A stretch of 64,000 nucleotides of DNA from Archangium gephyra (lineage in GTDB: Bacteria; Myxococcota; Myxococcia; Myxococcales; Myxococcaceae): positions 10,626,501-10,690,500 of the forward strand of contig NZ_CP011509.1 of assembly GCF_001027285.1 (NCBI RefSeq), given 5' to 3'. This document shows, piece by piece, positions 39,671-47,713 of this stretch. The number at the start of each line of letters is the position of its first letter. Position 1 is the stretch's first letter. The notes under the pieces were generated by a model. The model had not been told where the DNA came from. It searched no databases and saw only the letters and a program-made list of their open reading frames with translations. The position numbers and the translations under genes are program-made.

Positions 39671-40507
39671 ATGGGACGGCACACACAAGAGGGTGAGGAC
39701 GCCTTCCCCCGGGCGCCCACACAAGAGGAGTGGGAGGCGATGGGGCCGGAGGAGCGGGAGCGGGTGGTGGAGTCACTGCCCGGAGAGGTGACGTGGGACG
39801 AGATGGCCATGCCGGAGGGCGACAAACACCTCCGGGCCAAGGTGCGCACGCTGGACCTCCTGGAGGGCTACTTCAGCCACCAGCGGCGCAAGGTGTACAT
39901 CGGTGCGGAGCTGCCCATCTACTACCCGGGCGAGCGCCGCTTCGCCCCGGACCTGCTGGTGGTGCTGGATGTGGAGGCGCACGAGCGGGAGAAGTGGGTG
40001 GTGAGCCACGAGGGCAAGGGGCTGGACTGGGTGCTGGAGGTCCACGTGGGCGGCGACCGGAAGAAGGACGCCGAGTACAACGTGGAGCGCTACGCGCGGT
40101 TGGGCATTCGCGAGTACTTCATCTACGACCGGGCCCGGGAGCGGCTGGAGGGCTACCGGTTACCGGAGTCCGGGGTGAAGGTGTACGAGCGGATGGAGAC
40201 GAGGCAGGGCCGCTACACCTCGGAAGTGCTGGGGCTGGAGTTGGAGGTGGTGAACGCGCGCTTGCAGATATGGGCAGGCAACGCGCTGCTGCTGGAATCG
40301 GGGGAACTGGTGGAGCGGATGCGGGAGAAGCTGGAGGAGGTCCAGCGGCGGGTGGACGAGGAAGCGCGGCTGCGCGAGCAGGAAGCCCGGCTGCGCGAGC
40401 AGGAGGCACGGCTGCGCGAGCAGGAGGCCCGGCGGCGCGAAGAGGCGGAGCGCCGCATCGCGGAGCTGACGGCCGAGTTGGAGCGCCTCCAGCACCGCGG
40501 GGAATGA
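39671..40507 (+). CDS. Uma2-family (PD-(D/E)XK) putative nuclease with coiled-coil tail
   Basis: This is a 278-residue protein from ATG 39671; a TTG at 39635 is less likely. The Uma2/DUF820 fold shows RFAPDLLVVLD and DWVLEVHVGGDRKKDAEYNVERYARLGIREYFIYD, which hold the PD...ExK-like residues. This subfamily is abundant in myxobacteria. The last ~65 residues form a charged coiled coil built partly from 21-bp tandem repeats (ARLREQE). Target unknown; nuclease activity is a fold-based prediction only. Confidence 0.85.
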   Translation: MGRHTQEGEDAFPRAPTQEEWEAMGPEERERVVESLPGEVTWDEMAMPEGDKHLRAKVRTLDLLEGYFSHQRRKVYIGAELPIYYPGERRFAPDLLVVLDVEAHEREKWVVSHEGKGLDWVLEVHVGGDRKKDAEYNVERYARLGIREYFIYDRARERLEGYRLPESGVKVYERMETRQGRYTSEVLGLELEVVNARLQIWAGNALLLESGELVERMREKLEEVQRRVDEEARLREQEARLREQEARLREQEARRREEAERRIAELTAELERLQHRGE

Positions 40508-40516
40508 GGGCCGGGC

Positions 40517-41584
40517 TCAGCCCTCGCCGTGGTGGGCGTAGACGGGGGCTTCCGGCTCCATCGTGAAGGCGCGCAGCTGCTTGTAGTCCTTGTACTCGGC
40601 CTGGAGCGTCACCATGTCCCCGGCCTGGATACGCGTGTCGCCGGAGGGGTGCAGCCACTCGTCGCCCTTGCCTCCCCGGCGCATGGACAACGTCAGCCCT
40701 CCGAAGCGGTCCCGCACCTCGGAGATGGTCAGCCCTGGCAGCCCCGAGCGCGCCTCGAAGACAGACACCACCATCAGGTGCGTGCCGATGCGGAACGAGT
40801 GGACGATGCGCGGATCCAACGCCGCCAGCGCCATGGCGGGGGCCGCCAGCGACGAGCTGCTCAGCGCCTCGGCCTTGAAGGTGTCGCGCACCTTGGCCAC
40901 CAGGTCGTCGTCGAAGAGCCGGATGACCACGCGGATGTCCGGGTTCATCCTGCGCGCGTCCAGCGCGATGTTCAGGTTGGCCAGATCATCATCCGTGGCG
41001 CAGACGATGGCCGCCGCCTTCTTCACGTTGGTGCGGGGCAGGCACTGCGGGCTGCGGATGTCGTCGATGAGCAACGGCACCTGCTCGTCGCGCAGCACCG
41101 CCACGAAGGCCGCCTCCTCGCGCTTCTCCACCACCACCACGTCCTTGCCCAGCGAGCGCAGCTGCACCACCACGCGGTACCCCACCCGCCCCGCGCCGCA
41201 CACCACCACGTGCCCCTTGAACGTCTCGGCAATCACCTCGAACCACTCCTTGTCCTGCCGGTGCCTGGCGAAGAAGAGATAGGCGAAGCGCACCACGCCG
41301 TCGACGAGCACCGCGATGCCCACCGGCGGGATGACCATGTCGAGGAACATCAACAGGCTGTCATCCACGTCCAGCGACGGCTGCCCGTAGAGCAGGAAGT
41401 AGACGTGGCGCAGCGCCTTGCCCAGGCTCACCGCGTGCCCATCCGCCCCGACATGGCGCCAGCGGTACACCAGCGGCATGCAGCCGAAGAGCAACACCGC
41501 CATGAGGGCCGTCGTGCGGAAGCGACGCAGCAGCGCACGGAGGTAGAGCAGATTCATCGCCAGGCGGCGGCGGAGAGTCACCAT
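40517..41584 (-). CDS. TrkA-N/TrkA-C membrane protein, ion-channel-like
   Basis: This is a 355-residue protein from the ATG complementary to 41582-41584. Two hydrophobic helices (residues about 23-45 and 85-110) flank a short loop. A Rossmann RCK domain follows (VVVCGAGRVGYRVVVQL, near 128) and then a TrkA-C domain (about 270-350). The layout is that of a 2-TM potassium channel with regulator, but I cannot find the TxGYG selectivity filter. It may therefore be a channel-derived sensor or transport a different ion. Divergent from the glycosyltransferase. Confidence 0.8.
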   Translation of the reverse strand: MVTLRRRLAMNLLYLRALLRRFRTTALMAVLLFGCMPLVYRWRHVGADGHAVSLGKALRHVYFLLYGQPSLDVDDSLLMFLDMVIPPVGIAVLVDGVVRFAYLFFARHRQDKEWFEVIAETFKGHVVVCGAGRVGYRVVVQLRSLGKDVVVVEKREEAAFVAVLRDEQVPLLIDDIRSPQCLPRTNVKKAAAIVCATDDDLANLNIALDARRMNPDIRVVIRLFDDDLVAKVRDTFKAEALSSSSLAAPAMALAALDPRIVHSFRIGTHLMVVSVFEARSGLPGLTISEVRDRFGGLTLSMRRGGKGDEWLHPSGDTRIQAGDMVTLQAEYKDYKQLRAFTMEPEAPVYAHHGEG

Positions 41585-41641
41585 CGGCAGCCTGCGTACC
41601 ACGGCCGTGGCACCTCGACCACCTACCGGACGCGTGACACG

Positions 41642-42835
41642 ATGTCAGACATGAGCATCCTGGTGGGCGCCTTCGCGGTGCTGGTGGGCCTGAGCTGTGC
41701 GTACTGGCTCCTGGGCACGTGGGGCTTCGTACAGTTGGAGCGGGGGCTGCCGCGCCTGGACGCCCCCGGCGTTCCCGAGCCGGCCCGGTGGCCCCGGGTG
41801 TCGCTCGTCATTCCCGCCTGCAACGAGGTGGACACGCTGGAGGCCGCCGTGGCCTCGCGCCTCGCCCAGGACTACCCGGCGCTGGAAATCGTACTCGTCG
41901 ACGACCGCTCCAACGACGGGACGAGCGCCCTGGTGGATCGTCTCGCCGCCTCGGACGCACGGGTGAAGGCCCTCCACCTCACCCACCTGCCCGAGGGCTG
42001 GCTCGGCAAGCTGCACGCGCTCCAGCGCGGCGCCGAGGCCGCCACCGGCGACTGGCTGCTCTTCACGGACGCGGACGTGCACTTCGCTCCGGACACCGTG
42101 CGCCGAGCCATGGCCCTGTGCGAGGCCCGCTCCTGGGACTTCCTCACCGTGCTCTTCCGCCTGCGGCCCACGTCCTTCCTCCTGGACGCCGCCGTCTCCA
42201 CCACCATGCGGATGATTGGCGCCGCCGCACGGCTCCACCGCGTGGCGGACCCTGGCTCCTCGGCCTCGATGGGGGCCGGCGTCTTCAACCTCGTGCGCCG
42301 CGACATGCTCGCGCGCACCCGCGGCTTCGAGTGGCTCAAGCTGGAGATCGCCGATGACGCCGCCCTCGGGCAGATGATCAAGCGCGCCGGGGGCCGCTGT
42401 GGGGTGGTCCACGCGCTCGGCCATGTGAGCGTGGAGCTCTACCCCTCCCTGCGCGCCATGGCCCGGGGTTGCGAGAAGGCCGGCTACGGGGTGATGGGGC
42501 AGCTCAGCAACACGCGCCTCGTGCTCTCGTGCCTGCTCTACCTGCTCATCGAGACCGCGCCCCTGCTCGCGCTGGCGCCCGGGTGGCCCGCGTGGCTGCG
42601 CGTGCTGGGGCTGGTGGGCACGGGGATGGCGCTCGCCACGTGTGCCCTGGCCAGCCATGTGCTGCGGCGGCCCCTCCTGGCCACACTCGCCTTCCCGGTG
42701 GGGACGCTGCTCTTCGTCACCTTCCTGCTGCGCTCGGGTTGGCTCGGGTGGCGGCGCGGCGGCATCGTGTGGCGCGGAACCCTGTACCCCACGGAGCTGC
42801 TGCGCACGGGAATCCGCTTCGAGACGCCGTTCTGA
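41642..42835 (+). CDS. family 2 glycosyltransferase, HpnB-like
   Basis: This is a 397-residue membrane-bound enzyme from ATG 41642; a second ATG follows at 41651. An N-terminal helix precedes the GT-A domain: SLVIPACNEVDTLEAAV, VDDRSNDGT, WLGKLHALQRGAEAATGDWLLFTDADV with the DxD motif. At least three C-terminal hydrophobic helices follow. The KLHALQ...DADVHF stretch is like the hopanoid-associated HpnB group, but no squalene-hopene genes are in the window. Acceptor unknown. Confidence 0.88.
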   Translation: MSDMSILVGAFAVLVGLSCAYWLLGTWGFVQLERGLPRLDAPGVPEPARWPRVSLVIPACNEVDTLEAAVASRLAQDYPALEIVLVDDRSNDGTSALVDRLAASDARVKALHLTHLPEGWLGKLHALQRGAEAATGDWLLFTDADVHFAPDTVRRAMALCEARSWDFLTVLFRLRPTSFLLDAAVSTTMRMIGAAARLHRVADPGSSASMGAGVFNLVRRDMLARTRGFEWLKLEIADDAALGQMIKRAGGRCGVVHALGHVSVELYPSLRAMARGCEKAGYGVMGQLSNTRLVLSCLLYLLIETAPLLALAPGWPAWLRVLGLVGTGMALATCALASHVLRRPLLATLAFPVGTLLFVTFLLRSGWLGWRRGGIVWRGTLYPTELLRTGIRFETPF

Positions 42836-42843
42836 GCCGTCCC

Positions 42844-43350
42844 CTACTCGTCCCGGGCGAGGACACCGCAGGCCACCCGTCCCCCCGAGTTGCCCGTGGG
42901 ATCCGTCAGCTGGTCGTCCGCCTGGGCGTGGATGACGAGCGCGGTGCCATCCGCATCGAAGATGGAGAGCTGTCCCTCGCCGAGCATCACCCGCTCCGTC
43001 GTGGTCTTGTAGGAGGCCTTGCCGCTCGCGTCCGCCTCCAGGTTGGGCAGGTCCCCGGCATGCGCGCCGGTGGGCGACTCCAGCCCATGCTGCTTGTCCA
43101 GCGGGTTGAAGTGGCTCCCCGCGCTGGTGAAGCCCGGCGCCTCGCACAGGCCCACCTGATGGAAGTGGATTCCGTGCGGGCCCGGCTCCAGTCCGGTGGC
43201 CTCCACCTGGAGCTCCACCGCGTCTCCCCGCTCCACCAGTGTCACCGTGCCGATCTTCTGGCCGCTCGTGTTCATCAGTTCCGCCGTCGCGCGCGCCCCA
43301 CCACACCCCGCCAGCGCCAGTCCGACCGCAACCCAGAGCAGCTTCCGCAT
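42844..43350 (-). CDS. sodC: Cu/Zn superoxide dismutase lipoprotein
   Basis: This is a 168-residue protein. The signal ends in the lipobox LAGC, so it is anchored in the envelope. Metal-binding residues are visible: GIHFHQVG (two copper His), SAGSHFNP, GAHAGDLPNL with the zinc-site His and Asp, and ALVIHAQADD. Two Cys (LCEAP, VACGV) form the conserved disulfide. It converts superoxide outside the cytoplasm. Monocistronic, converging on the glycosyltransferase. Confidence 0.92.
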   Translation of the reverse strand: MRKLLWVAVGLALAGCGGARATAELMNTSGQKIGTVTLVERGDAVELQVEATGLEPGPHGIHFHQVGLCEAPGFTSAGSHFNPLDKQHGLESPTGAHAGDLPNLEADASGKASYKTTTERVMLGEGQLSIFDADGTALVIHAQADDQLTDPTGNSGGRVACGVLARDE

Positions 43351-43470
43351 CTCCACCCTCCCCGTGTGACCGTTTGCACCAGCAGCATGGGACACAGGGC
43401 CTGGTGAGGGACTGGAATCGTGGCGGCTCTGTCCGCCGCCAGACGCGGGCCTCGTTCTATGATTCCTCGC

Positions 43471-44544
43471 ATGACAAGACACCTGTTGGCTGTACTCACC
43501 GCGCTGATGGTGGCCGGCACCGGCTGTGACAAGGAGCCCGTGGAGCCGCCCGGAGAACAGCCCGGCGAAACGCCCATCTCCACCCCCCAGCGCACGTGGA
43601 GCTGGGTCGACTTCTCCAACTCCACCTGTGACGAAGGCACCCCCACGGGGCTCGGCGCCAACCTGAGCGACAGCAAGAACCTGCTCATCTTCTTCAATGG
43701 CGGCGGAGCCTGCTGGGACGCCGTCACCTGCCTGCAGCTCAACACCTCCACGCACGGGCCCTTCACCCAGACCCAGTTCAACGCGTTGTTCTCGGGCATC
43801 GGCTCGGGCTCCATCTTCGACCGGCAGCTCGCGAGCAACCCGTACAAGGACTGGAGCTTCTTCTTCCTCCCGTACTGCACCGGAGACCTGCACATCGGCA
43901 ACGCGGACGCCGTCTACACCAGCGGCTCCACCTCCAGGACGATCCGCCACAAGGGCCGGGCCAACACCGAGGCCTTCCTCGCCCGCATCGCCGCCACCGT
44001 CCCCAACCCCGAGCAGGTCCTCGTCACCGGCTCGAGCGCGGGCGGCTTCGGCGCGGCCCTCAACTACGACCTCATCCGCTCCACCTTCCCCAACGCGAAG
44101 GTCTTCCTCCTCGATGACTCCGGGCCGCTGTTCAAGAGCAACGCCATGTCCGCGAACCTCCGCGCCGCCTGGGCCAAGGCCTGGAACTACGACGCCGTCA
44201 TGGACGCCCTCGACCCGGCCGTGAAGGCGGATTACGCGGCGCTCTACCCCGCGCTCGCCAGGAAGTACCCCAACGACCGCATGGCGCTCCTGTCCTCCGC
44301 GCAGGATCAGACGATCCGCACCTACCTGCAGCTCTCCGCCACCGCCTTCGAGACCGCGCTGCGCGACCTCGACACCACGGTGCTCTCGCCGCTGCCCAAT
44401 ACCCGCGCGTTCATCACGCCTGGCCAGGGACACACGATGCTGCTCAACCCGGCGTCCCAGAGCTCACAGGGCGTGGTGCTCCTGGACTGGCTCAACCAGA
44501 TGCAGAGCGCCAGCGACGCGGACTGGAGATCCGTGCGTCCGTAG
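43471..44544 (+). CDS. pectinacetylesterase-family lipoprotein hydrolase
   Basis: This is a 357-residue protein from ATG 43471; ATG 43459 is also possible. The signal ends in the lipobox AGTGC. The body matches the pectinacetylesterase/Notum alpha-beta-hydrolase family: NGGGACWDAVTC near residue 75, nucleophile Ser in TGSSAGGFGAALNYD, LLDDSGPLF, and a C-terminal His in GQGHTML. Family enzymes remove acetyl groups from polysaccharides or acyl groups from proteins; the substrate here is unknown. It shares a terminator-like hairpin with tatC. Confidence 0.88.
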   Translation: MTRHLLAVLTALMVAGTGCDKEPVEPPGEQPGETPISTPQRTWSWVDFSNSTCDEGTPTGLGANLSDSKNLLIFFNGGGACWDAVTCLQLNTSTHGPFTQTQFNALFSGIGSGSIFDRQLASNPYKDWSFFFLPYCTGDLHIGNADAVYTSGSTSRTIRHKGRANTEAFLARIAATVPNPEQVLVTGSSAGGFGAALNYDLIRSTFPNAKVFLLDDSGPLFKSNAMSANLRAAWAKAWNYDAVMDALDPAVKADYAALYPALARKYPNDRMALLSSAQDQTIRTYLQLSATAFETALRDLDTTVLSPLPNTRAFITPGQGHTMLLNPASQSSQGVVLLDWLNQMQSASDADWRSVRP

Positions 44545-44558
44545 GCACGGGCTCGACC

Positions 44559-44585
44559 CGGGAGCCTTGGGAAATCAGGCTCCCG
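44559..44585. terminator. bidirectional stem-loop between convergent genes
   Basis: A perfect 9-bp stem CGGGAGCCT / AGGCTCCCG encloses a 9-base loop. It begins 14 bp past the esterase stop and extends into the last tatC codons. It lacks a clear T-tract, so termination is only suggested. Confidence 0.45.
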
Positions 44586-45804
44586 TCGTCGGGGTGATGC
44601 TCGTCTCGGCTTCCTGCTTCGAGCGCCTGCGCTCGATGAGCCACACCGCCAGCACGCCCATCTCGTAGCAGAGCAACATGGGACCGGCCATCAACGACAG
44701 GTTCACCACGTCGCCCGTCGGCGTGAGGATAGCCGCCGCGATGAGGCACACCACGAACGCGTGCCGCTGGTACTTCATCAGCCAGCCCGCCTTCACGATG
44801 CCCACCAGGCCCAGCAGCGCCATCACCAGCGGCAGCTCGAAGATGATTCCGAACGACAGGAGCAGCAGCAGCACCAGCGAGAGCTGCTCGTTCATCGTCA
44901 GCATCGGCTTCGTCCACGCCGCCGCCACGTGCCGCGCCTTGCCCAGCGCCAGCTCCTTCTCCAACCGCCACAGCCCCGCCAACTCCTCGGTCCGCGTGGG
45001 CGCCACCCCGGCCAGCAGGCTCGCCGCCTCGTCCATGGCCTTCGCCGACGCCCCGTAGTCTTCCTTCGCGTACGCCTCCACCGCCTCCGCCCGCTTCTCC
45101 ACCGTCTGCCGCAGCACGCTGCGCGCCGGCACCCCGAAGCCGTCCGCCGCCGCGTCCAGCAGCCGCCCCAGCCCGTCCAGCCGCGCCTCCAGCTCCACGC
45201 TCTCCGAGGGCGCTCGCGTCGCCTCCGGCATCTGCCCCATCCCCTCCGCCTTCAACGCCGTGCTCGCCTCGCGCGCCAGCACGCCCGCCCGCTCCGCGTC
45301 ACCAATCCGCAGGAAGCGCAGCGCGTCGTCCGCCCTCAGCCTCCCCACGTCCAGCCGCTGGGAGATGGCCAGCCCCTCCTCGTCGTTGAGGAGGAACTTG
45401 AACATCGAGGGCAGCACCGCGAAGTAGCAGAACAGCGCTCCGGCCAGGAACGCCGACGAGCCCAGGAACACGAAGGGTCCCGCATAGCGGCGCTCCTCCG
45501 GGTACAGCCCGGGCGACACGAAGCCCCAGATCTGCATCAGGATGACGGGCGTCGTCAGGAAGACGCCGCAGTACACGCCCACCTTCATCAGGACGTTCAG
45601 CTCCTCGATGCCCGAGGTGTAGACGAGCGCACGGCCCTCGGCCGGCAGCGCGTCCAGCACCGGCTTCATCAGGATGCCGAAGATGGGCTTGGCGAACACC
45701 AGCGCCGCGGTGCCCAGCACCAGCACCGCGATCGTGCACTTGAGAAGGCGGGAGCGGAGCTCCGTCAGGTGCTCCGCCAGACTCATCCGAAGGTCGTTGT
45801 CCAC
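44575..45804 (-). CDS. tatC: twin-arginine translocase subunit TatC with large insertion
   Basis: This is a 409-residue protein from GTG 45804; typical TatC has about 250. It opens with the signature MSLAEHLTELRSRL, and Glu/Pro residues in FVSPGLYPEERRYAG mark the twin-arginine recognition region. TM1-TM3 lie before residue 140 and TM4-TM6 after residue 305. Between TM3 and TM4, residues about 141-300 form a charged, Ala-rich helical insertion predicted to be periplasmic. It exports folded RR-signal proteins together with TatB, encoded 18 bp upstream. Confidence 0.93.
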   Translation of the reverse strand: MDNDLRMSLAEHLTELRSRLLKCTIAVLVLGTAALVFAKPIFGILMKPVLDALPAEGRALVYTSGIEELNVLMKVGVYCGVFLTTPVILMQIWGFVSPGLYPEERRYAGPFVFLGSSAFLAGALFCYFAVLPSMFKFLLNDEEGLAISQRLDVGRLRADDALRFLRIGDAERAGVLAREASTALKAEGMGQMPEATRAPSESVELEARLDGLGRLLDAAADGFGVPARSVLRQTVEKRAEAVEAYAKEDYGASAKAMDEAASLLAGVAPTRTEELAGLWRLEKELALGKARHVAAAWTKPMLTMNEQLSLVLLLLLSFGIIFELPLVMALLGLVGIVKAGWLMKYQRHAFVVCLIAAAILTPTGDVVNLSLMAGPMLLCYEMGVLAVWLIERRRSKQEAETSITPTTGA

Positions 45805-45822
45805 GGGCGCGATTCTCGAGGG

Positions 45823-46278
45823 CTAGCCGCTCTTGGGGGCGTTGCGCGCCACCGTGCCGGGGATGGGCTCCAGACGCGGAAGGGCGTCCGGCTCCGAGGC
45901 CCCGGCGGCGGACGGCTCGGCGGTGGGAGAAGGGGTGCTGGCGGCCAGGGCCACGGCCTCGGCGCTCTCCGGCGCGGTGGCGGTGGCCAGGGCCTCCGGC
46001 GCGGCGGCGGCCGGCGTCACGGGCGGAGCCACGGGCACGGGCGAGGGCAGCGCCGCGGGGGTGGCCGGGTGCACCGGGGGACGAGGCTCGTCCAACATCT
46101 CCTGGTCCATCTTGTAGAACTCACGCTCCACCACCGTGCGGACCTCATCGGTCTGCCGGCGGAACTCGCGCACGAACTTGCCGATGGTCCGCGCGAACTC
46201 GGGCAGCTTCTGCGGCCCGAGCACGAGCAGCGCCACCACCACGATGAGGATGAGCTCGCCTGCGCCGACGTTGAACAT
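45823..46278 (-). CDS. tatB: Sec-independent translocase TatA/TatB-type subunit
   Basis: This is a 151-residue protein from ATG 46278. The N-terminal hairpin (MFNVGAGELILIVVVALLVLG then PQKLPEFARTIGKFVREFRRQ) is the TatA/B membrane helix plus amphipathic helix. The Glu at position 8 and the longer length favour TatB over TatA. About 90 C-terminal residues are Pro/Ala-rich and disordered. It lies directly before tatC, so the two are one operon. No separate TatA gene is in the window. Confidence 0.9.
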   Translation of the reverse strand: MFNVGAGELILIVVVALLVLGPQKLPEFARTIGKFVREFRRQTDEVRTVVEREFYKMDQEMLDEPRPPVHPATPAALPSPVPVAPPVTPAAAAPEALATATAPESAEAVALAASTPSPTAEPSAAGASEPDALPRLEPIPGTVARNAPKSG

Positions 46279-46415
46279 GAGCGGATGGCTCCAGGGGGAA
46301 CCGCCCGGACGTTATCGCGTCCCGGGCGGCGGGGTGCAACCCGATTGGACCACCCCCTGTCCGCCTGCCTCCCCGTCCCACGGCCCGGGGGAGCGGTCCC
46401 GGGGCAAATCGCCCC

Positions 46416-47681
46416 TCAAGGCCGGGGAGTACCGCCCCCGACGGGCACGGGAACGGCGGCGAGCGGGGTGGCGGCCACCTGGTCGCGTGCCAGCACCCGG
46501 CGCTCCACCAGGAAGAACATGACGGGCGCCAGGAGCGTGAGGGCCATGGAGACGAACACCACCTCGCGCATGCCCCCGAGCTGCCCGCCGGGCAGGTCCG
46601 TCAGCATCTGCGAGGACAGGAAGGCTCCGGCCGCGGCGCCCAGGTGCTGCACGGCGGACTGGAAGGACATGAAGCGGGCGCGGATGGACTGCTCCGGGAC
46701 GCGCGAGGTGAGGGTGCTGTAGGCCACGTTGCGCACCCCGTTGGACAGGAAGAAGCACGCGAAGACGGCCACCAGGGGCACGCCGGCCGGCAGGTGGATG
46801 AAGGAGATGTAGAGCGTGCCGATGAACAGCAGGGAGCCCACCGTGCCCACCCGGAACGAGCCCAGCGCATCCACCGCCTTGCCCGCCACCCGCAGCGTCA
46901 CGAAGCTCACCAGGCCGCCGACGAAGTAGATGAGCTCCAGCTCCTCGCGCGGGTAGCCCATGTTGTGCTGCACGTAGCCGGAGATGTTGGGGATGATGAT
47001 GAAGCCCGCCACGTTGAGCAGCGTCGTCAGCGCGTAGGACAGGAGCACGTCCGTCCGGGTGAACAGCGCCCTCACGGGGACGATGGGGCCCCGCTGGCGC
47101 TCCAGGTGCCCGCGGAGGGGCGGCAGGTAGAAGATGGCCCCGGCCGCCAGGAGCAGCCCCAGGCCCGCCACCGCGAAGAAGGGCATGCGCCAGCCCGCCC
47201 AGCCCGACACCTTCAGCGCCAGGGGAATGCCCAGCACGGACGCCACCGAGAAGGCCCCCATCACCGCCCCCATGGCCCGCCCGCGCCGCTCCGCCGGGAT
47301 GAGGTCCGCGATGATGGACATGGACAGCGACGTGGCCGGACCGCCGAACAGGCCCGCCAGCGCCCGCGCCACCAGCAGCGAGGTGAGTCCCGTGGCGAAC
47401 CCTCCCGCCGCCGTGGCCACCACCAGCCCCAGCATGGCCACCGCCAGCGCCTTGCGCCGATCGAAGCGGTCCAGGAAGTAGCTGCCCGCCACCCCCGCCA
47501 CGCACCCGGCCGCCGTGTACGCCGCGCCAATGGTGCCGATGTGGCTGGTGGCGATGCCCAGCCCCGCCGCGAAGTCGGGGCCCAGCGGCATCACCATCAC
47601 GAAGTCCAGGATGTTGACGAACTGGACCGCGCCAATCAGGAAGACGACCACACGCTCTGAAACCACTCGGGGCGAGGACAT
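46416..47681 (-). CDS. major facilitator superfamily transporter
   Basis: This 421-residue protein has 12 hydrophobic helices. The start at 47681 is supported by GGAGGGG. The loop motifs SYFLDRFDRRKALAV (motif A) and AERRGRAMGAVMGAFSVASVLGIPL (motif C-like, drug/proton antiporter type) place it with DHA1 exporters. Substrate unknown. It lies 32 bp downstream of the chemoreceptor gene on the same strand, probably by chance. Confidence 0.9.
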   Translation of the reverse strand: MSSPRVVSERVVVFLIGAVQFVNILDFVMVMPLGPDFAAGLGIATSHIGTIGAAYTAAGCVAGVAGSYFLDRFDRRKALAVAMLGLVVATAAGGFATGLTSLLVARALAGLFGGPATSLSMSIIADLIPAERRGRAMGAVMGAFSVASVLGIPLALKVSGWAGWRMPFFAVAGLGLLLAAGAIFYLPPLRGHLERQRGPIVPVRALFTRTDVLLSYALTTLLNVAGFIIIPNISGYVQHNMGYPREELELIYFVGGLVSFVTLRVAGKAVDALGSFRVGTVGSLLFIGTLYISFIHLPAGVPLVAVFACFFLSNGVRNVAYSTLTSRVPEQSIRARFMSFQSAVQHLGAAAGAFLSSQMLTDLPGGQLGGMREVVFVSMALTLLAPVMFFLVERRVLARDQVAATPLAAVPVPVGGGTPRP

Positions 47682-47713
47682 GTGCCCCTCCACTCACTAG
47701 AAGGGTGTGGGCT

